Shown here in pieces: positions 25,244 through 34,819 of a DNA stretch of 64,000 nucleotides (positions are counted from its first letter, which is position 1; every line of letters begins with the position of its first letter). The notes below the pieces were generated by a model that ran no database searches, was not told the DNA's origin, and was given only the letters and a program-made list of their open reading frames with translations. The stretch covers positions 26,362 to 90,361 of the forward strand of contig NZ_JAUYGD010000015.1 in the NCBI RefSeq assembly GCF_030690725.1, in the 5' to 3' direction. A program made the translations under genes and the position numbers. Source of the DNA: Pseudomonas sp. GTDB lineage: Bacteria > Pseudomonadota > Gammaproteobacteria > Pseudomonadales > Pseudomonadaceae.

Positions 25244-28087
25244 TTAGCCGGCGACCAGCACGCGAATGGCTTCGAGTCGCAACGCCGCTTTATCGAGCAT
25301 GGCCAGGCCTTGCTCGCGCAGTTGGCGCAGGGCGTTCAGTTCGCTGTCGCGCACGCTGGGGTTGACCGCTTGCAGGGCGATCAGGCGCGCCAATTCCTCA
25401 TCGGTTTCAGCGGCCAGGCGGCGCTTGGCTTCGTCTACGCGTTCGCTATGGCGTGGCACCACCTTGCCTTCGCCGGCGTTGATCAGCGGGTTGAGGCTGT
25501 CGCGCTGGGCCTGAACAAACTTGTTGGCGCTGGCGCGCGGCACGGTTTCCAGCTGCTCGTTGAGCTTCTCGAACGAGACCTTGGCCGCCAGGTCGTTGCC
25601 GTTGGCATCAAGCAGGCAGCGCAGGGCGATAGGCGGCAGGTAGCGGCCCAGTTGCAGCGCGCGCGGGGCGACCACTTCGCTGACATACAGCAGTTCCAGC
25701 AGCACGGTGCCGGGTTTCAGCGCCTTGTTCTTGATCAACGCGACGCCGGTGTTGCCCATCGAGCCGGAGCGCACCAGGTCCATGCCGCCTTGCACCATGG
25801 GGTGTTCCCAGGTGAGGAATTGCATGTCCTCGCGGGCCAGGGCCAGGTCGCGGTCGTAGGTGATGGTCACGCCTTCGTCGTCACCCAGGGGGAAGCTGGC
25901 ATCCAGCATTTTTTCGCTGGGACGCAGGATCAGCGCGTTGTCGGAATGGTCTTCGCTGTCGATGCCAAAGGCGTCGAACAGCTGCTCCATATAGATCGGC
26001 AGGGCGAACTGGTCGTCTTGCTCGAGAATCGCCTCAACCAATGCCTCGCCTTCGCCAGCACCGCCGGAGTTGAGCTCCAGCAGGCGATCACGGCCGGCGT
26101 GCAACTCGCCTTCCAAACGCAGACGCTCGGTCTTGGCTTCGTCGACCAGGGCCTGCCACTCGCCGTCATCGCCGCTTTCCAGCAGCGGCAGCAAACGGCT
26201 GCCAAACTGATGTTGCAGGGCGTTGCCGGTCGGGCAGGTGGCGAGGAAGGCGTTCAGCGCCAGGTGATACCACTGGAACAGGCGTTCCTGCGGACTGTTT
26301 TCCAGGTACGGCACGTGCAACTGGATGCGGTGCTTCTGACCGATACGGTCGAGACGGCCGATGCGCTGCTCAAGCAGGTCCGGGTGGGCCGGCAGATCGA
26401 ACAGCACCAGGTGGTGGGCAAACTGGAAGTTACGACCTTCCGAGCCAATTTCCGAGCAGATCAGCACTTGGGCGCCGAACTCTTCATCAGCGAAGTAGGC
26501 TGCCGCGCGGTCACGCTCAAGGATGCTCATGCCTTCGTGGAATACGGTGGCCGGGATGCCTTTGCGCACGCGCAGGGCGTCTTCCAGGTCCATGGCTGTT
26601 TCGGCGTGGGCGCAGATCACCAGCACCTTGAACTTCTTGAGCATCTTCAGCGTGTCGATCAGCCATTCGACGCGCGGATCGAATTTCCACCAGCGCTGTT
26701 CTTCATCGACATCCGGCTGCGCCTGGTAGCTGACTTCCGGGTACAGGTCAGCATGCTCACCAATCGGCAGCTCCATATATTCATCGGGGCTGGCCAACGG
26801 GTAGGGGTGCAGCTCGCGATCTGGAAAGCCCTGCACGGCGGCGCGGGTGTTACGGAACAGCAGGCGACCGGTGCCGTGGCGATCCAGCAGCTCGCGCACC
26901 AGGCGCGCCGAAGCTTCGCTGTCACCGGCATTAACGGCAGTCAGCAGCTCTTCGCCGCTGGCGCCGAGGAAATCGTGAATGGTCTTGTGCGCAGCAGCGG
27001 ACAAGCGGCCCTGGTCGAGCAGTTCCTGCACGGCTTCGGCAATCGGCTTGTAGTGCTCGCTCTCGGCGCGGAAGGCGGTCAGATCATGGAAACGGTTCGG
27101 GTCGAGCAGGCGCAGGCGGGCGAAGTGGCTGTCCTGGCCGAGCTGCTCGGGGGTGGCGGTGAGCAGCAGCACGCCAGGGATGACCTGGGCCAGCTGTTCG
27201 ACCAGGGCGTACTCGGGGCTAGCGTGTTCCGGGTGCCAGACTAGGTGGTGCGCTTCGTCGACCACCATCAGGTCCCAGCCGGCGGCAAACAGCGCGTCCT
27301 GGGCTTTTTCGTCCTCGCACAGCCATTCCAGGGCGACCAGGGCCAGCTGGCAGTCTTCGAATGGGTTGCTGGCGTCGCTTTCGATAAAGCGCTCTTCATC
27401 GAACAGTGCGACATCCAGGTTGAAACGCCGGCGCATTTCCACCAGCCACTGGTGCTGGAGGTTTTCCGGCACCAGGATCAGTACGCGGTTGGCGCGCCCG
27501 GAGAGCAGCTGGCGATGGATTACCAGGCCGGCTTCGATGGTTTTGCCCAGGCCTACTTCGTCGGCGAGCAATACGCGCGGGGCGATGCGGTCGGCCACTT
27601 CACGGGCGATGTGCAGCTGGTGCGCAATTGGCTGTGCACGCACGCCGCCCAGGCCCCAGAGGCTGGATTGCAACTGGCGGCTGGTGTAATCCAGGGTGTG
27701 GTAGCGCAGGGCGAACCAGGGCAGCGGGTCGATCTGCCCGGCAAACAGGCGATCACTGGCCAGGCGGAACTGGATAAAATTCGACAGCTGGGTTTCCGGT
27801 AGGGTGACGCTTTCATGCTGCGCATTGAGGCCGTGATAGACCAGCAGACCGTCGATGTCGTCGACTTCCTGCACGGTCAGCTTCCAGCCCTCGAAGTGGG
27901 TGATTTCATCGCCCGGCGAGAAGCGTACGCGGGTCAATGGCGCATTGCGCAGGGCGTACTGGCGAGTTTCGCCGGTGGCCGGGTAGAGCACGGTGAGCAT
28001 GCGGCCGTCCTGCATCAGAACGGTTCCCAGCCCCAGCTCCGCTTCGCTGTCACTGATCCAGCGTTGCCCCGGTTCATACTGCGCCAT
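25244..28087 (-). CDS. rapA: RNA polymerase-associated SWI2/SNF2 ATPase RapA
   Basis: A 947-residue protein that binds RNA polymerase and promotes its recycling. N-terminal Tudor-like modules ([21 protein letters not shown]) precede the Snf2 motor. Motif I is [19 protein letters not shown] is in [11 protein letters not shown], and the C-lobe has [16 protein letters not shown] and [15 protein letters not shown] six bases upstream of 28087 supports this start over an upstream in-frame codon at 28162. Length is normal. Confidence 0.95.
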   Translation of the reverse strand: MAQYEPGQRWISDSEAELGLGTVLMQDGRMLTVLYPATGETRQYALRNAPLTRVRFSPGDEITHFEGWKLTVQEVDDIDGLLVYHGLNAQHESVTLPETQLSNFIQFRLASDRLFAGQIDPLPWFALRYHTLDYTSRQLQSSLWGLGGVRAQPIAHQLHIAREVADRIAPRVLLADEVGLGKTIEAGLVIHRQLLSGRANRVLILVPENLQHQWLVEMRRRFNLDVALFDEERFIESDASNPFEDCQLALVALEWLCEDEKAQDALFAAGWDLMVVDEAHHLVWHPEHASPEYALVEQLAQVIPGVLLLTATPEQLGQDSHFARLRLLDPNRFHDLTAFRAESEHYKPIAEAVQELLDQGRLSAAAHKTIHDFLGASGEELLTAVNAGDSEASARLVRELLDRHGTGRLLFRNTRAAVQGFPDRELHPYPLASPDEYMELPIGEHADLYPEVSYQAQPDVDEEQRWWKFDPRVEWLIDTLKMLKKFKVLVICAHAETAMDLEDALRVRKGIPATVFHEGMSILERDRAAAYFADEEFGAQVLICSEIGSEGRNFQFAHHLVLFDLPAHPDLLEQRIGRLDRIGQKHRIQLHVPYLENSPQERLFQWYHLALNAFLATCPTGNALQHQFGSRLLPLLESGDDGEWQALVDEAKTERLRLEGELHAGRDRLLELNSGGAGEGEALVEAILEQDDQFALPIYMEQLFDAFGIDSEDHSDNALILRPSEKMLDASFPLGDDEGVTITYDRDLALAREDMQFLTWEHPMVQGGMDLVRSGSMGNTGVALIKNKALKPGTVLLELLYVSEVVAPRALQLGRYLPPIALRCLLDANGNDLAAKVSFEKLNEQLETVPRASANKFVQAQRDSLNPLINAGEGKVVPRHSERVDEAKRRLAAETDEELARLIALQAVNPSVRDSELNALRQLREQGLAMLDKAALRLEAIRVLVAG

Positions 28088-28261
28088 GCTTGTCTCCCGC
28101 GTGAAAAAGCCGACTATGTTAACGCAGCGTCGGGCCCTGGCCAAAGGCGCATTGCTACGCATCGGGCACTTTGTGTGTTTAGGTAGATCAAAAGTGTAGC
28201 GAGGCGAGGCTCAAGTCGCGGCTTGGCTGGCCGACAGTCTGACCAAAGGAGGGCTAAATAG

Positions 28262-28561
28262 ATGCTGCCGCCAATCCCCCACAGTCTGGTTCCCGTAACC
28301 GTCCAGCACGACGTGGTCAAACCGCGCCCGGAAATTCCGCCGGTGACAGCCACGGCTGAAAGCTCCAAGGAAAGCGGCGTGAGCCTGGACAAGCGCCATC
28401 CGCAGGAAGCCGAGATGATGCTGCGCGAGGAGCAGCGCCGCCGTCAGCGCCGTCACGGTTACACCCCTGAAGAGCTTGCCGAAGGCGAAGTGGCCGAGGC
28501 CGATGAAGCTGTGGTCGGCGAGTTGCCGCGCCAGGGGCTATGGGTGGATGTGGAAGTTTGA
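28262..28561 (+). CDS. Small charged protein next to rapA, unknown function
   Basis: A 99-residue hydrophilic protein with a strong ribosome site (AAAGGAGG, 28245-28252). The N-terminal half is Pro-rich and probably disordered. The middle is a highly charged helix (MMLREEQRRRQRRHGYTPEEL). No domain is recognised. Similar small ORFs occur beside rapA/hepA in pseudomonads. It diverges from rapA and its end overlaps alkB. Confidence 0.75.
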   Translation: MLPPIPHSLVPVTVQHDVVKPRPEIPPVTATAESSKESGVSLDKRHPQEAEMMLREEQRRRQRRHGYTPEELAEGEVAEADEAVVGELPRQGLWVDVEV

Positions 28562-29175
28562 GTGATTTAGCCGTGGATCTATTTGCCGACAGCCCCTTGC
28601 CGCTGCCCAACGCCGATTTGCAGCTGCAGGCGCAGTGGCTGGATGCGGCGACTGCCGATCACTGGCTGGCCGAGTTGAGCGCGCAGACGCCTTGGCAGCA
28701 GCCGCAGGTGCAGATTTACGGGCGGCAATTACCGGTGCCGCGTTTGGTGGCCTGGTATGGCGATGCCGAGGCCAGTTATCGCTACTCAGGCTTAACCCAT
28801 CAACCATTGCCCTGGACGCCGCTGCTGGCGTTGATTCGTGCGCAGGTGGAACAGGCCGTCGGGCAGCCGTTGAATGGTGTGTTGCTCAACTATTACCGCG
28901 ATGGCCAGGACTCCATGGGCTGGCACAGCGATGATGAAGCCGAGCTGGGCGCTAATCCGCTGATCGCTTCCCTGAATCTGGGCGGCACCCGGCGCTTCGA
29001 TCTGCGCCGTAAAGGGCAGAGCCGTATCGAGCATTCGTTGCCGCTGCAACATGGTTCGCTGCTGGTCATGCGTGGGCCAACCCAGCATCATTGGCAGCAC
29101 CAAGTGGCGAAGACGCGCAGCCCCTGCGCGCCACGTCTGAACCTGACCTTTCGTTTGATCAAGCCCACCCCATGA
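28540..29175 (+). CDS. alkB: AlkB-like 2-oxoglutarate/Fe(II) dioxygenase (DNA repair)
   Basis: About 205-211 residues. The jelly-roll dioxygenase core has iron ligands in WHSDDE (HxD) and the distal His region QHHWQH, plus RLNLTFR for 2-oxoglutarate. NYYRDGQDSMGWHSDDE and SLNLGGTRRFDLRR are typical of the AlkB/ALKBH2-3 group that reverses 1-meA/3-meC. Start is uncertain: ATG 28540 follows AGGGG too closely, TTG 28558 overlaps the upstream stop (TTGA), and GTG 28573 is also possible. Confidence 0.88.
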   Translation: MGGCGSLSDLAVDLFADSPLPLPNADLQLQAQWLDAATADHWLAELSAQTPWQQPQVQIYGRQLPVPRLVAWYGDAEASYRYSGLTHQPLPWTPLLALIRAQVEQAVGQPLNGVLLNYYRDGQDSMGWHSDDEAELGANPLIASLNLGGTRRFDLRRKGQSRIEHSLPLQHGSLLVMRGPTQHHWQHQVAKTRSPCAPRLNLTFRLIKPTP

Positions 29176-29333
29176 GCAAAGACGACAAGCTGATTGATTT
29201 CGCCGCCGAGCGCGACAAGCGCATCCATGACCTGCGCGACAAGAAACTCAATGAAATGCGCGATGCCTTCGAGCAGGCCCTGCCGTTGCCCAAAGGCAAG
29301 AAAAAGCCCAAGGGCAAACCGAAAAAGCCTTGA
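29172..29333 (+). CDS. Small lysine-rich protein, unknown
   Basis: A 53-residue ORF (MSKDDKLIDFAAERDKRIHDLRDKK...) ending in a run of Lys/Pro/Gly (PKGKKKPKGKPKKP). It overlaps the alkB stop by four bases (ATGA), which supports translation by coupling. The basic tail suggests nucleic-acid or ribosome contact, but this is inference only. Confidence 0.65.
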   Translation: MSKDDKLIDFAAERDKRIHDLRDKKLNEMRDAFEQALPLPKGKKKPKGKPKKP

Positions 29334-29358
29334 GGCGGCTCCGTTAGAGGCTGATTTG

Positions 29359-29423
29359 TTGATCTGGATCAGCTAAGCCCCGCCTCATCCGGTCCGTGCC
29401 CGCCGCTTGTTGATCTGGATCAA
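29359..29423 (+). promoter_or_regulatory. Two tandem Anr/Fnr boxes upstream of ccoM
   Basis: TTGATCTGGATCAG (29359-29372) and TTGATCTGGATCAA (29410-29423) match the Fnr/Anr consensus TTGAT-N4-ATCAA at 9/10 and 10/10. They share the same spacer. The second box is centred about 31 bases before a -10-like TTAATT (29444-29449), the class II activator geometry. Low-oxygen induction of ccoM is predicted. Confidence 0.85.
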
Positions 29424-29489
29424 TAGCGCCCCTGCAGCCCCTGTTAATTTGAAGCCATACCCACACAGGCTTCACAGCAGGAGGCAACC

Positions 29490-29606
29490 ATGTTTATCGA
29501 TGTCGTAGTTCTCGCCGGTATCGGCACCGTCGGTCTGATGGTCGCCTTCTTCGCCGGTGTCGGTTATTTCATCTGGCAGGATTCGCACAAGCGCAAGCAG
29601 GGCTGA
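29490..29606 (+). CDS. ccoM: CcoM-like small subunit of cbb3 cytochrome c oxidase
   Basis: A 38-residue protein, MFIDVVVLAGIGTVG... with one membrane helix (about 5-29) ending GYFIWQDSHKRKQG. It has a strong ribosome site (CAGGAGG, eight bases upstream). It closely resembles CcoM, the single-helix subunit found in the P. stutzeri cbb3 oxidase structure. The length, the orphan position and the two Anr boxes upstream all fit. Other ccoNOPQ genes are not in the window. The gene is easily missed because of its size. Confidence 0.78.
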   Translation: MFIDVVVLAGIGTVGLMVAFFAGVGYFIWQDSHKRKQG

Positions 29607-29637
29607 TTCTGTTGTAAGGGGCACGCAAGGCAATTTG

Positions 29638-29660
29638 GGCGACTTAGGTCGCCTTTTTTT
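29638..29660 (+). terminator. Intrinsic terminator after ccoM
   Basis: GGCGAC-TTAG-GTCGCC followed by seven T residues, 31 bases past the ccoM stop. Confidence 0.9.
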
Positions 29661-29698
29661 ATATCTGTTCCCCAGTGCTATTTAACAAGGCTTATATT

Positions 29699-31630
29699 TT
29701 ATTGCGGGCATTCGCTTATATGGCTATTACGCTCAGTTGCGACGATAGGCAGCGTTAATGTGACAGTTACCCCAGTCGTGGTGGAATGCCAGAGAACTTC
29801 AGCGCCTATTGAGGCAGCGCGGCGTTGTTGATTCTTAAGTCCTTTGCCGTTAAATAACACGGACTGTTCTGCGCTAAAACCCTGGCCGTTATCTATGATG
29901 ATGACTCTGATATGAGTCGCATCAGAAGATGTGGTAATGCGAATTTCCGTAGCGTTGGTGTGCTTGATGATGTTGGAGAATGTCTCTTGTAGAATGCGCA
30001 AGATGTGTAATGCATTGCGCGGGTCAAGCCAGTCAAGCGCGGGCACGTTTTGAATATCCCAGCGCAAGCGTATGCCGGCACTTTCCAGGCGAGGTGTTAG
30101 GCGAAATCTTAATGTCGCCATCAGCAGTAACAGGTCGGCCTCTACCGGCTCCATGGAATCTATGGTCAGTTTCAGGTCTTCGATGCAGTTTTTCAGTACA
30201 TCGGTCAGTGAAGACGCATCAAGGTGACCTTTCTCAGCCTCCAGTAATGCAATGATCAGTGAAGAACCCATGCCGTCGTGCATATCTTGCATAAGCCGCT
30301 GACGTTCATTACTGAGTGTTTGCCGATGTTCTATTACGCGTAGGCGTTGATGGCTGTTCTTTAACTCGTCCTCGCGCTCTTGTAGGCGGAAAGCCAAGCT
30401 GGCATTGGTGCTTTTGACGTTTTCATTAGCTTTGAGAAAACGCCGAAAAATAATGCTCATGACAATCAGGAATGCGCCGATGTTGCTGTAAGGGCCGAGA
30501 TAAATAGATTCGATACTTAAATAGTTGTTTTGCAGTAACCAATCATGGCAGCCCAGCAACATACCTGCTATTGCCCAGCCGCTTAATAACAATCCATCAT
30601 TGCAATTTTCCTGCTTTGATTTGTATGCGCCGAATCCTGCTACTAAAGATCCGGTGATGATCAAGGCGAAGTAAATCAGTGGCGACAGTGCATAGGCATT
30701 CAGTAGTCCGGAAAGCATTGGCAGAGTCAGCACTCCAGCTACAAATGTAACCAAGATGACTAGTGCGCTTAGCCAGCGGCTGGGGCGGTGGTGAAGGCTT
30801 TGCAGGAAGAAGTGAGTAACTAATACCATCCAGAATAGTGAGTTTATGGTTAGCCAACTGAACCAGGACTCCGCTATGGGTAGCTCACGCTCGCCGACGT
30901 AATAATGGAGTGTGCGAATAAACGAGGCGATTGAGATAAAGAAAAATAATAGGTAGGAGTGCTCGCTGCGTAATCGGCACCAAACAAAAAAAGAGAATAA
31001 GCCAACTGCTAGAAAAACCACGCTACTGGTATACGGCAGCTGGACCTGTAGCAAGTATCGAAGCCGGTAACGCCAGTTCAGGCTGCTGCTTTCTTGCACC
31101 CATATAGAGGAAATACCGCCACCCGAATCGCTCGGGCGTTGGATGCGCAAAAGGATAGTGCTGGGGCTGGGTGTGTTGGCTGTTGCATTTAACGGGATGC
31201 TTAGGGGGATATTCCAGCCATTCCAGTACACGCCACCGCTTGACATGTAAATCAGCTGGCCGTCGGCATAAATGGCAAGGTTGCCATCGGTTTTCCAGCG
31301 TGGAATGTAGAGTTGTTTTTGTGTTTCTGAGGCTGAAGCTGGTAGTTGCAGGCGATACCAGGTTTCTATTGTGGCTGTTCTTTTATGTTCATGCAGGGCA
31401 GAGGAAGGAATCAATTGCCGGGTCAGTGCGTGTGGAAGATCAACAGTGGCCCAGTTATCAGGCAGCACTCGTTCATTAATTACTTGAGGTGGGGCGCTAA
31501 AATCTTGCGCGGGGATATTGAGTATGTGCGCGGTGGTAATGTGTAAGGGCGATTCAGTCGCAGTGGCTGCAGGAATATATGCGGCTAGCAGTGCAGTTAT
31601 GAGAAAGATTCCTGACCATTGCTTAGGCAC
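29699..31630 (-). CDS. NarL-type membrane sensor histidine kinase
   Basis: A 643-residue kinase. It has a signal peptide (1-24), an extracytoplasmic region of about 170 residues, seven to eight membrane helices (about 195-395) and a short coiled coil. The dimerisation domain is of HisKA_3 type with RLMQDMHDGMGSSL, followed by an HATPase (LQETFSNIIKH N-box, DNGQGF). The layout recalls 7TM-DISM sensors. It overlaps the regulator gene by eight bases. GC is locally low (24 of 60 bases at 30421-30480), unlike its neighbours. The signal is unknown. Confidence 0.88.
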   Translation of the reverse strand: MPKQWSGIFLITALLAAYIPAATATESPLHITTAHILNIPAQDFSAPPQVINERVLPDNWATVDLPHALTRQLIPSSALHEHKRTATIETWYRLQLPASASETQKQLYIPRWKTDGNLAIYADGQLIYMSSGGVYWNGWNIPLSIPLNATANTPSPSTILLRIQRPSDSGGGISSIWVQESSSLNWRYRLRYLLQVQLPYTSSVVFLAVGLFSFFVWCRLRSEHSYLLFFFISIASFIRTLHYYVGERELPIAESWFSWLTINSLFWMVLVTHFFLQSLHHRPSRWLSALVILVTFVAGVLTLPMLSGLLNAYALSPLIYFALIITGSLVAGFGAYKSKQENCNDGLLLSGWAIAGMLLGCHDWLLQNNYLSIESIYLGPYSNIGAFLIVMSIIFRRFLKANENVKSTNASLAFRLQEREDELKNSHQRLRVIEHRQTLSNERQRLMQDMHDGMGSSLIIALLEAEKGHLDASSLTDVLKNCIEDLKLTIDSMEPVEADLLLLMATLRFRLTPRLESAGIRLRWDIQNVPALDWLDPRNALHILRILQETFSNIIKHTNATEIRITTSSDATHIRVIIIDNGQGFSAEQSVLFNGKGLKNQQRRAASIGAEVLWHSTTTGVTVTLTLPIVATERNSHISECPQ

Positions 31631-32309
31631 CCAGTAATCCTTGGCTGCGCGCTTCGTAGATCGCTTCTGTTTTCGAGCTCACTTCAAGTTTCTTATAAAT
31701 TCGTCGTACAAAGGTCAGAACAGTATGGCGTGATACGTTCATTAATCCGGCAATCTCATCCGAATTAAAGCCTTTGGTAATGTATTCCAGTACCTGCTGT
31801 TCTCGTGTCGAAAGTCGCGCACGGCTGGTGCTGGGTGAAGTCGCTGCCAAAGGCTGCGTTGTATCTTCTTGGCGAAAACGCATCAGTATCTGGCGGGCGA
31901 TCAGGGGGCTGATCGGGCTGCCACCCTGGTGCAGGCTGCGAATTTCTGAGGCAATGCTGGCGGTACTGCTGTCTTTAAGCAGATAGCCCGTCGCGCCGGC
32001 CTCAAGCGACTGCATGACATGCATCTCATCGCCAAAAGCGGTGCTGACCATGATGTTGCACTCAGGCCATTTGCTATGGGCGGCACGAATGACATCGATC
32101 CCCGAACCGTCGGGCAGGCCGAGATCGACCAGCAGGACATCCGCTGGCGCATGGTTGAGGATCTTTAAGCCCTCAGCGCGCGTGCTCAATACGGCCACCA
32201 GTTGCATATCTGGCGCTGTGGTGAAGGTATGCCGCAGTGCTTGCTGAAACGCTACATCGTCCTCAACCAGGATCACTCGAATCGGCATGCTGTCATTTTC
32301 GCTGCGCAT
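31623..32309 (-). CDS. NarL-family response regulator
   Basis: A 228-residue partner of the kinase encoded next to it. The receiver domain has E16/D17/D18, phospho-acceptor D62 (VDLGLPDGSG) and a Lys in LLKDSS. The LuxR-type HTH lies at about 165-225 (LSTREQQVLEYITKGFNSDEIAGLMNVSRHTVLTFVRRIY). AGGA upstream supports 32309. A second ATG is at 32288. It diverges from the Tad-like locus and is the obvious candidate for its regulator (inferred from position). Confidence 0.9.
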   Translation of the reverse strand: MRSENDSMPIRVILVEDDVAFQQALRHTFTTAPDMQLVAVLSTRAEGLKILNHAPADVLLVDLGLPDGSGIDVIRAAHSKWPECNIMVSTAFGDEMHVMQSLEAGATGYLLKDSSTASIASEIRSLHQGGSPISPLIARQILMRFRQEDTTQPLAATSPSTSRARLSTREQQVLEYITKGFNSDEIAGLMNVSRHTVLTFVRRIYKKLEVSSKTEAIYEARSQGLLGA

Positions 32310-32370
32310 CTTGATCCTGAATGAGACGAGTTTATTGCCGCGATAGTAGCGCAGCTAATTGGGCGGTATT

Positions 32371-32388
32371 GCCTTAACAGATTAAGGC
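32371..32388. promoter_or_regulatory. Inverted repeat between the regulator gene and the Tad locus
   Basis: GCCTTAA-CAGA-TTAAGGC is a perfect 7-bp dyad in the 257-base divergent region. A TATAAA (32407-32412) follows on the plus strand. It could be a binding site for the divergent regulator. Not tested against any consensus. Confidence 0.4.
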
Positions 32389-32566
32389 GGCAGGTTTATC
32401 TGTAGCTATAAATGGGGACATACGGCTCGGGATACCTTCGCTTAGCATCGCTGTGACAAGAAGGGCGCTTGTGGCAAGCACGCCGAACATGACCGCCCCA
32501 GGCCAGCCAGTGGCCACGCCAGCATCCATACATCCCAAACACTCGGCCTAGTTCAGAGGAAGCACC

Positions 32567-32824
32567 ATGTCCATTAAGTTGCGCGCTCGTCAGTTGGGCC
32601 AAGGCATGACCGAGTACATCATCATCGTGGCGCTGATCGCGATCTCGGCCATTGTGGTTTACAACCTGTTTGGCAGTACTGTGCGCGAGCAGGTCGGTGA
32701 CATGGCTGCGGAGCTGGGTGGTGGCGAAGCCACGCAAGCGGCCGCTACAACGGGTGGCGAAGCGCAGACAGCCGCCGGCGCCAAACACAACCTGAGCAGT
32801 TTCAAGCAAGACGAACGCAAGTAA
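32567..32824 (+). CDS. Flp-like prepilin
   Basis: An 85-residue prepilin-like protein, first gene of the Tad-like locus. A basic leader (MSIKLRARQLG) is followed by the class IV processing motif G/QGMTEY with Glu at mature position 5, then a hydrophobic helix (IIIVALIAISAIVVYNLFG) and an Ala/Gln/charged tail of about 45 residues. Typical Flp pilins are shorter, so this may be either the major pilin or a pilin-like minor subunit. GAGGA upstream supports the start. Confidence 0.78.
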   Translation: MSIKLRARQLGQGMTEYIIIVALIAISAIVVYNLFGSTVREQVGDMAAELGGGEATQAAATTGGEAQTAAGAKHNLSSFKQDERK

Positions 32825-32845
32825 TAAGCAGCAGATATCGCGGTT

Positions 32846-34819
32846 GTGAGCGCGCACCGGCAGTCGGGGCAGGCCATGGTCTTTGGCCTGTTCTTTCTCG
32901 GCATCGCGCTGATCGGCCTGATCCTGATGTACAACCACGGGGTATTGACCCGTGATCGTGTTCAGGTCGAGAACGCTGCCGATGCGGCGGCCTACTCGCA
33001 AGCCAAGCTGTTTGCCCGTCACCAGAATCTGATCGCCTACACCAACCGCGCTATCGTCGCCAACGAGATGTCGGTCGGTCAGGTGGTGGCTTTGATGTCC
33101 TGGTCCAAGCGCTACGCCAATATCCCACGTTGGGTGAACACCTTTCCGCCGTACCAGATCCCCCTTGCACCAGCCCCTAAACCGACAATCGGTGATGTGC
33201 TGTCCACTATCACGCTGCCGTATCAGGTTCTTGGCAATGTCACGGGGGCCGCGGCCAAACCGCTGCTCGGCATCTACCCCGACGTGATCTCCAGCTTCAA
33301 CCTGGTCATGGGCTTCTTTCAGAAGATCTTTGCCGTCGCCACGCTGGAGGCGCAGTTCACCGCCCCAATAAACATTGTGAACCGCCACGAGATGCCGGGA
33401 ACCAACGACGACATGAAAGTTGTCACCCTCAGCCATCTGTTGCTGGCACAGAACTTCATCCTGACCTACTTCGCCAGCGATCTGAACCTGAGCAGCCTGG
33501 CCAGCCAGGCAAAAAGCGCCAGCACGGCCGCCGGTGGCAGTGCGGCCTCATCCGAAGACTTTGTCGCCGACTTTCTCGGCAGCCTTGCCCCCTCGACCAT
33601 GCTGGTCAATACCGCACCGGAAAAGTACGACAGCAGCAACGCCCAGAATGCCGATAACAGTGCCGCTCGGACGGCAGGCCGCCAGTACGCGGCAATCATG
33701 AACAGCAACCGCAATGACTGGCTGGATGCGCGCACCTTCGATGCGACCGTCAGTTTTAGCCCGCCGGAGCTGCCGATTTACCTCGGCTTTATCACGATAA
33801 GGTTGGGCTTAAACGTTGAGGTGGGCGTGTTCAACAATGGCGGCACGGCCTATGTCTATAACCCAAAGAGCACGGCCGCTGGCGGCAAAGGTATCCCGCA
33901 TTACGGCTGGAGCTCTGTCGACTTCAGCTCCATCGGTTTCAAGGTGCAAGTGTTCCTGAAAATTGAAGTCTGTCTGCCTGTTTTCGGCTGCGCCGAGATA
34001 CTCGACACCGACTTCCCAATCGATATGGGGTTGCCGCTGGGCGGCGGCACGCACCAGCTAGTGGCCAAGGCGGGCGATCAGTTTCTGATTGGTACGCAGT
34101 GGGGCAGCCCCACGCAAAACACGCCGCCCGGGAGCCCGCGCCCTTACGGTGAAGCCATGCAAACCGTGCATGCGACGACCTGGGGCTATGGCAACGCGCT
34201 GGGGGTCTTTGGTGCCAATCAGGCTGAGGACGTCAACACCGGTTATGGCGGCGCGCCCTCATTCTTCAGCCTTGGCCGTGATTATCAGGGCCGCGGCACC
34301 AGCAACGAATTTACCGTGGCGGTGGCCAAGCCGCTGGGCAGCCTGCGCACCAGCGACAACCCTGCCAGCCTGGGACTGGACAGCGGCAAGTTTGCCCTCG
34401 ATACCCAGGGAGTAAAAGACAACGCGCTGTCGTCGCTGTGGGGCGGGCCCGACAACATGATGACCATCGCTTCGGCGGAGTCCTATTTCGCCCCGCCGCC
34501 TGGCCGAGTGGAAAGCCCTAACCAGTTCAGCCCCTTCTGGGATGCCCGCCTGCGTGAGCCGAGCCGCGTGGTGCAGATGATTGCTGCCGGGCAGATCGAC
34601 CTGATGGCCGTATTGGGCCTGGAAGCTGGCGCCAGCACATCAGCCATTGTTGGCGCGGTGCTCGACCTGGGCCTGAAAAAGCTGATCGAGCCGGGCAAGG
34701 ATCGGGTGGTCGACAAGCTGCCCTCTGTCATCAGAGGCCCGGTCAAGCCGGTACTCGACAAATTCGTTGATACGGTCACGGGCACCGCCAGCGGTGCTGT
34801 CTCCGGGCTGGTGAAATGA
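32846..34819 (+). CDS. Large TadG-like pilus-assembly protein
   Basis: A 657-residue protein with a GTG start and one N-terminal helix (MVFGLFFLGIALIGLILMYNHGVL). The Tad-type segment VQVENAADAAAYSQAKLFARHQNLIAYTNRAIVANEMS follows, then a long extracytoplasmic region. Its leader has SGQAMVFG, where relatives have Glu at +5, so prepilin-peptidase processing is doubtful. The ribosome site is weak. It overlaps the next gene by four bases. Confidence 0.78.
   Translation: MSAHRQSGQAMVFGLFFLGIALIGLILMYNHGVLTRDRVQVENAADAAAYSQAKLFARHQNLIAYTNRAIVANEMSVGQVVALMSWSKRYANIPRWVNTFPPYQIPLAPAPKPTIGDVLSTITLPYQVLGNVTGAAAKPLLGIYPDVISSFNLVMGFFQKIFAVATLEAQFTAPINIVNRHEMPGTNDDMKVVTLSHLLLAQNFILTYFASDLNLSSLASQAKSASTAAGGSAASSEDFVADFLGSLAPSTMLVNTAPEKYDSSNAQNADNSAARTAGRQYAAIMNSNRNDWLDARTFDATVSFSPPELPIYLGFITIRLGLNVEVGVFNNGGTAYVYNPKSTAAGGKGIPHYGWSSVDFSSIGFKVQVFLKIEVCLPVFGCAEILDTDFPIDMGLPLGGGTHQLVAKAGDQFLIGTQWGSPTQNTPPGSPRPYGEAMQTVHATTWGYGNALGVFGANQAEDVNTGYGGAPSFFSLGRDYQGRGTSNEFTVAVAKPLGSLRTSDNPASLGLDSGKFALDTQGVKDNALSSLWGGPDNMMTIASAESYFAPPPGRVESPNQFSPFWDARLREPSRVVQMIAAGQIDLMAVLGLEAGASTSAIVGAVLDLGLKKLIEPGKDRVVDKLPSVIRGPVKPVLDKFVDTVTGTASGAVSGLVK

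Noticed and set aside
25235..27244. 669-codon open frame antisense to rapA
   Set aside because: The rapA protein on the minus strand is a clear full-length match. The plus-strand frame has a Gln/His/Val-rich composition typical of the complement of a GC-rich coding frame and no domain.
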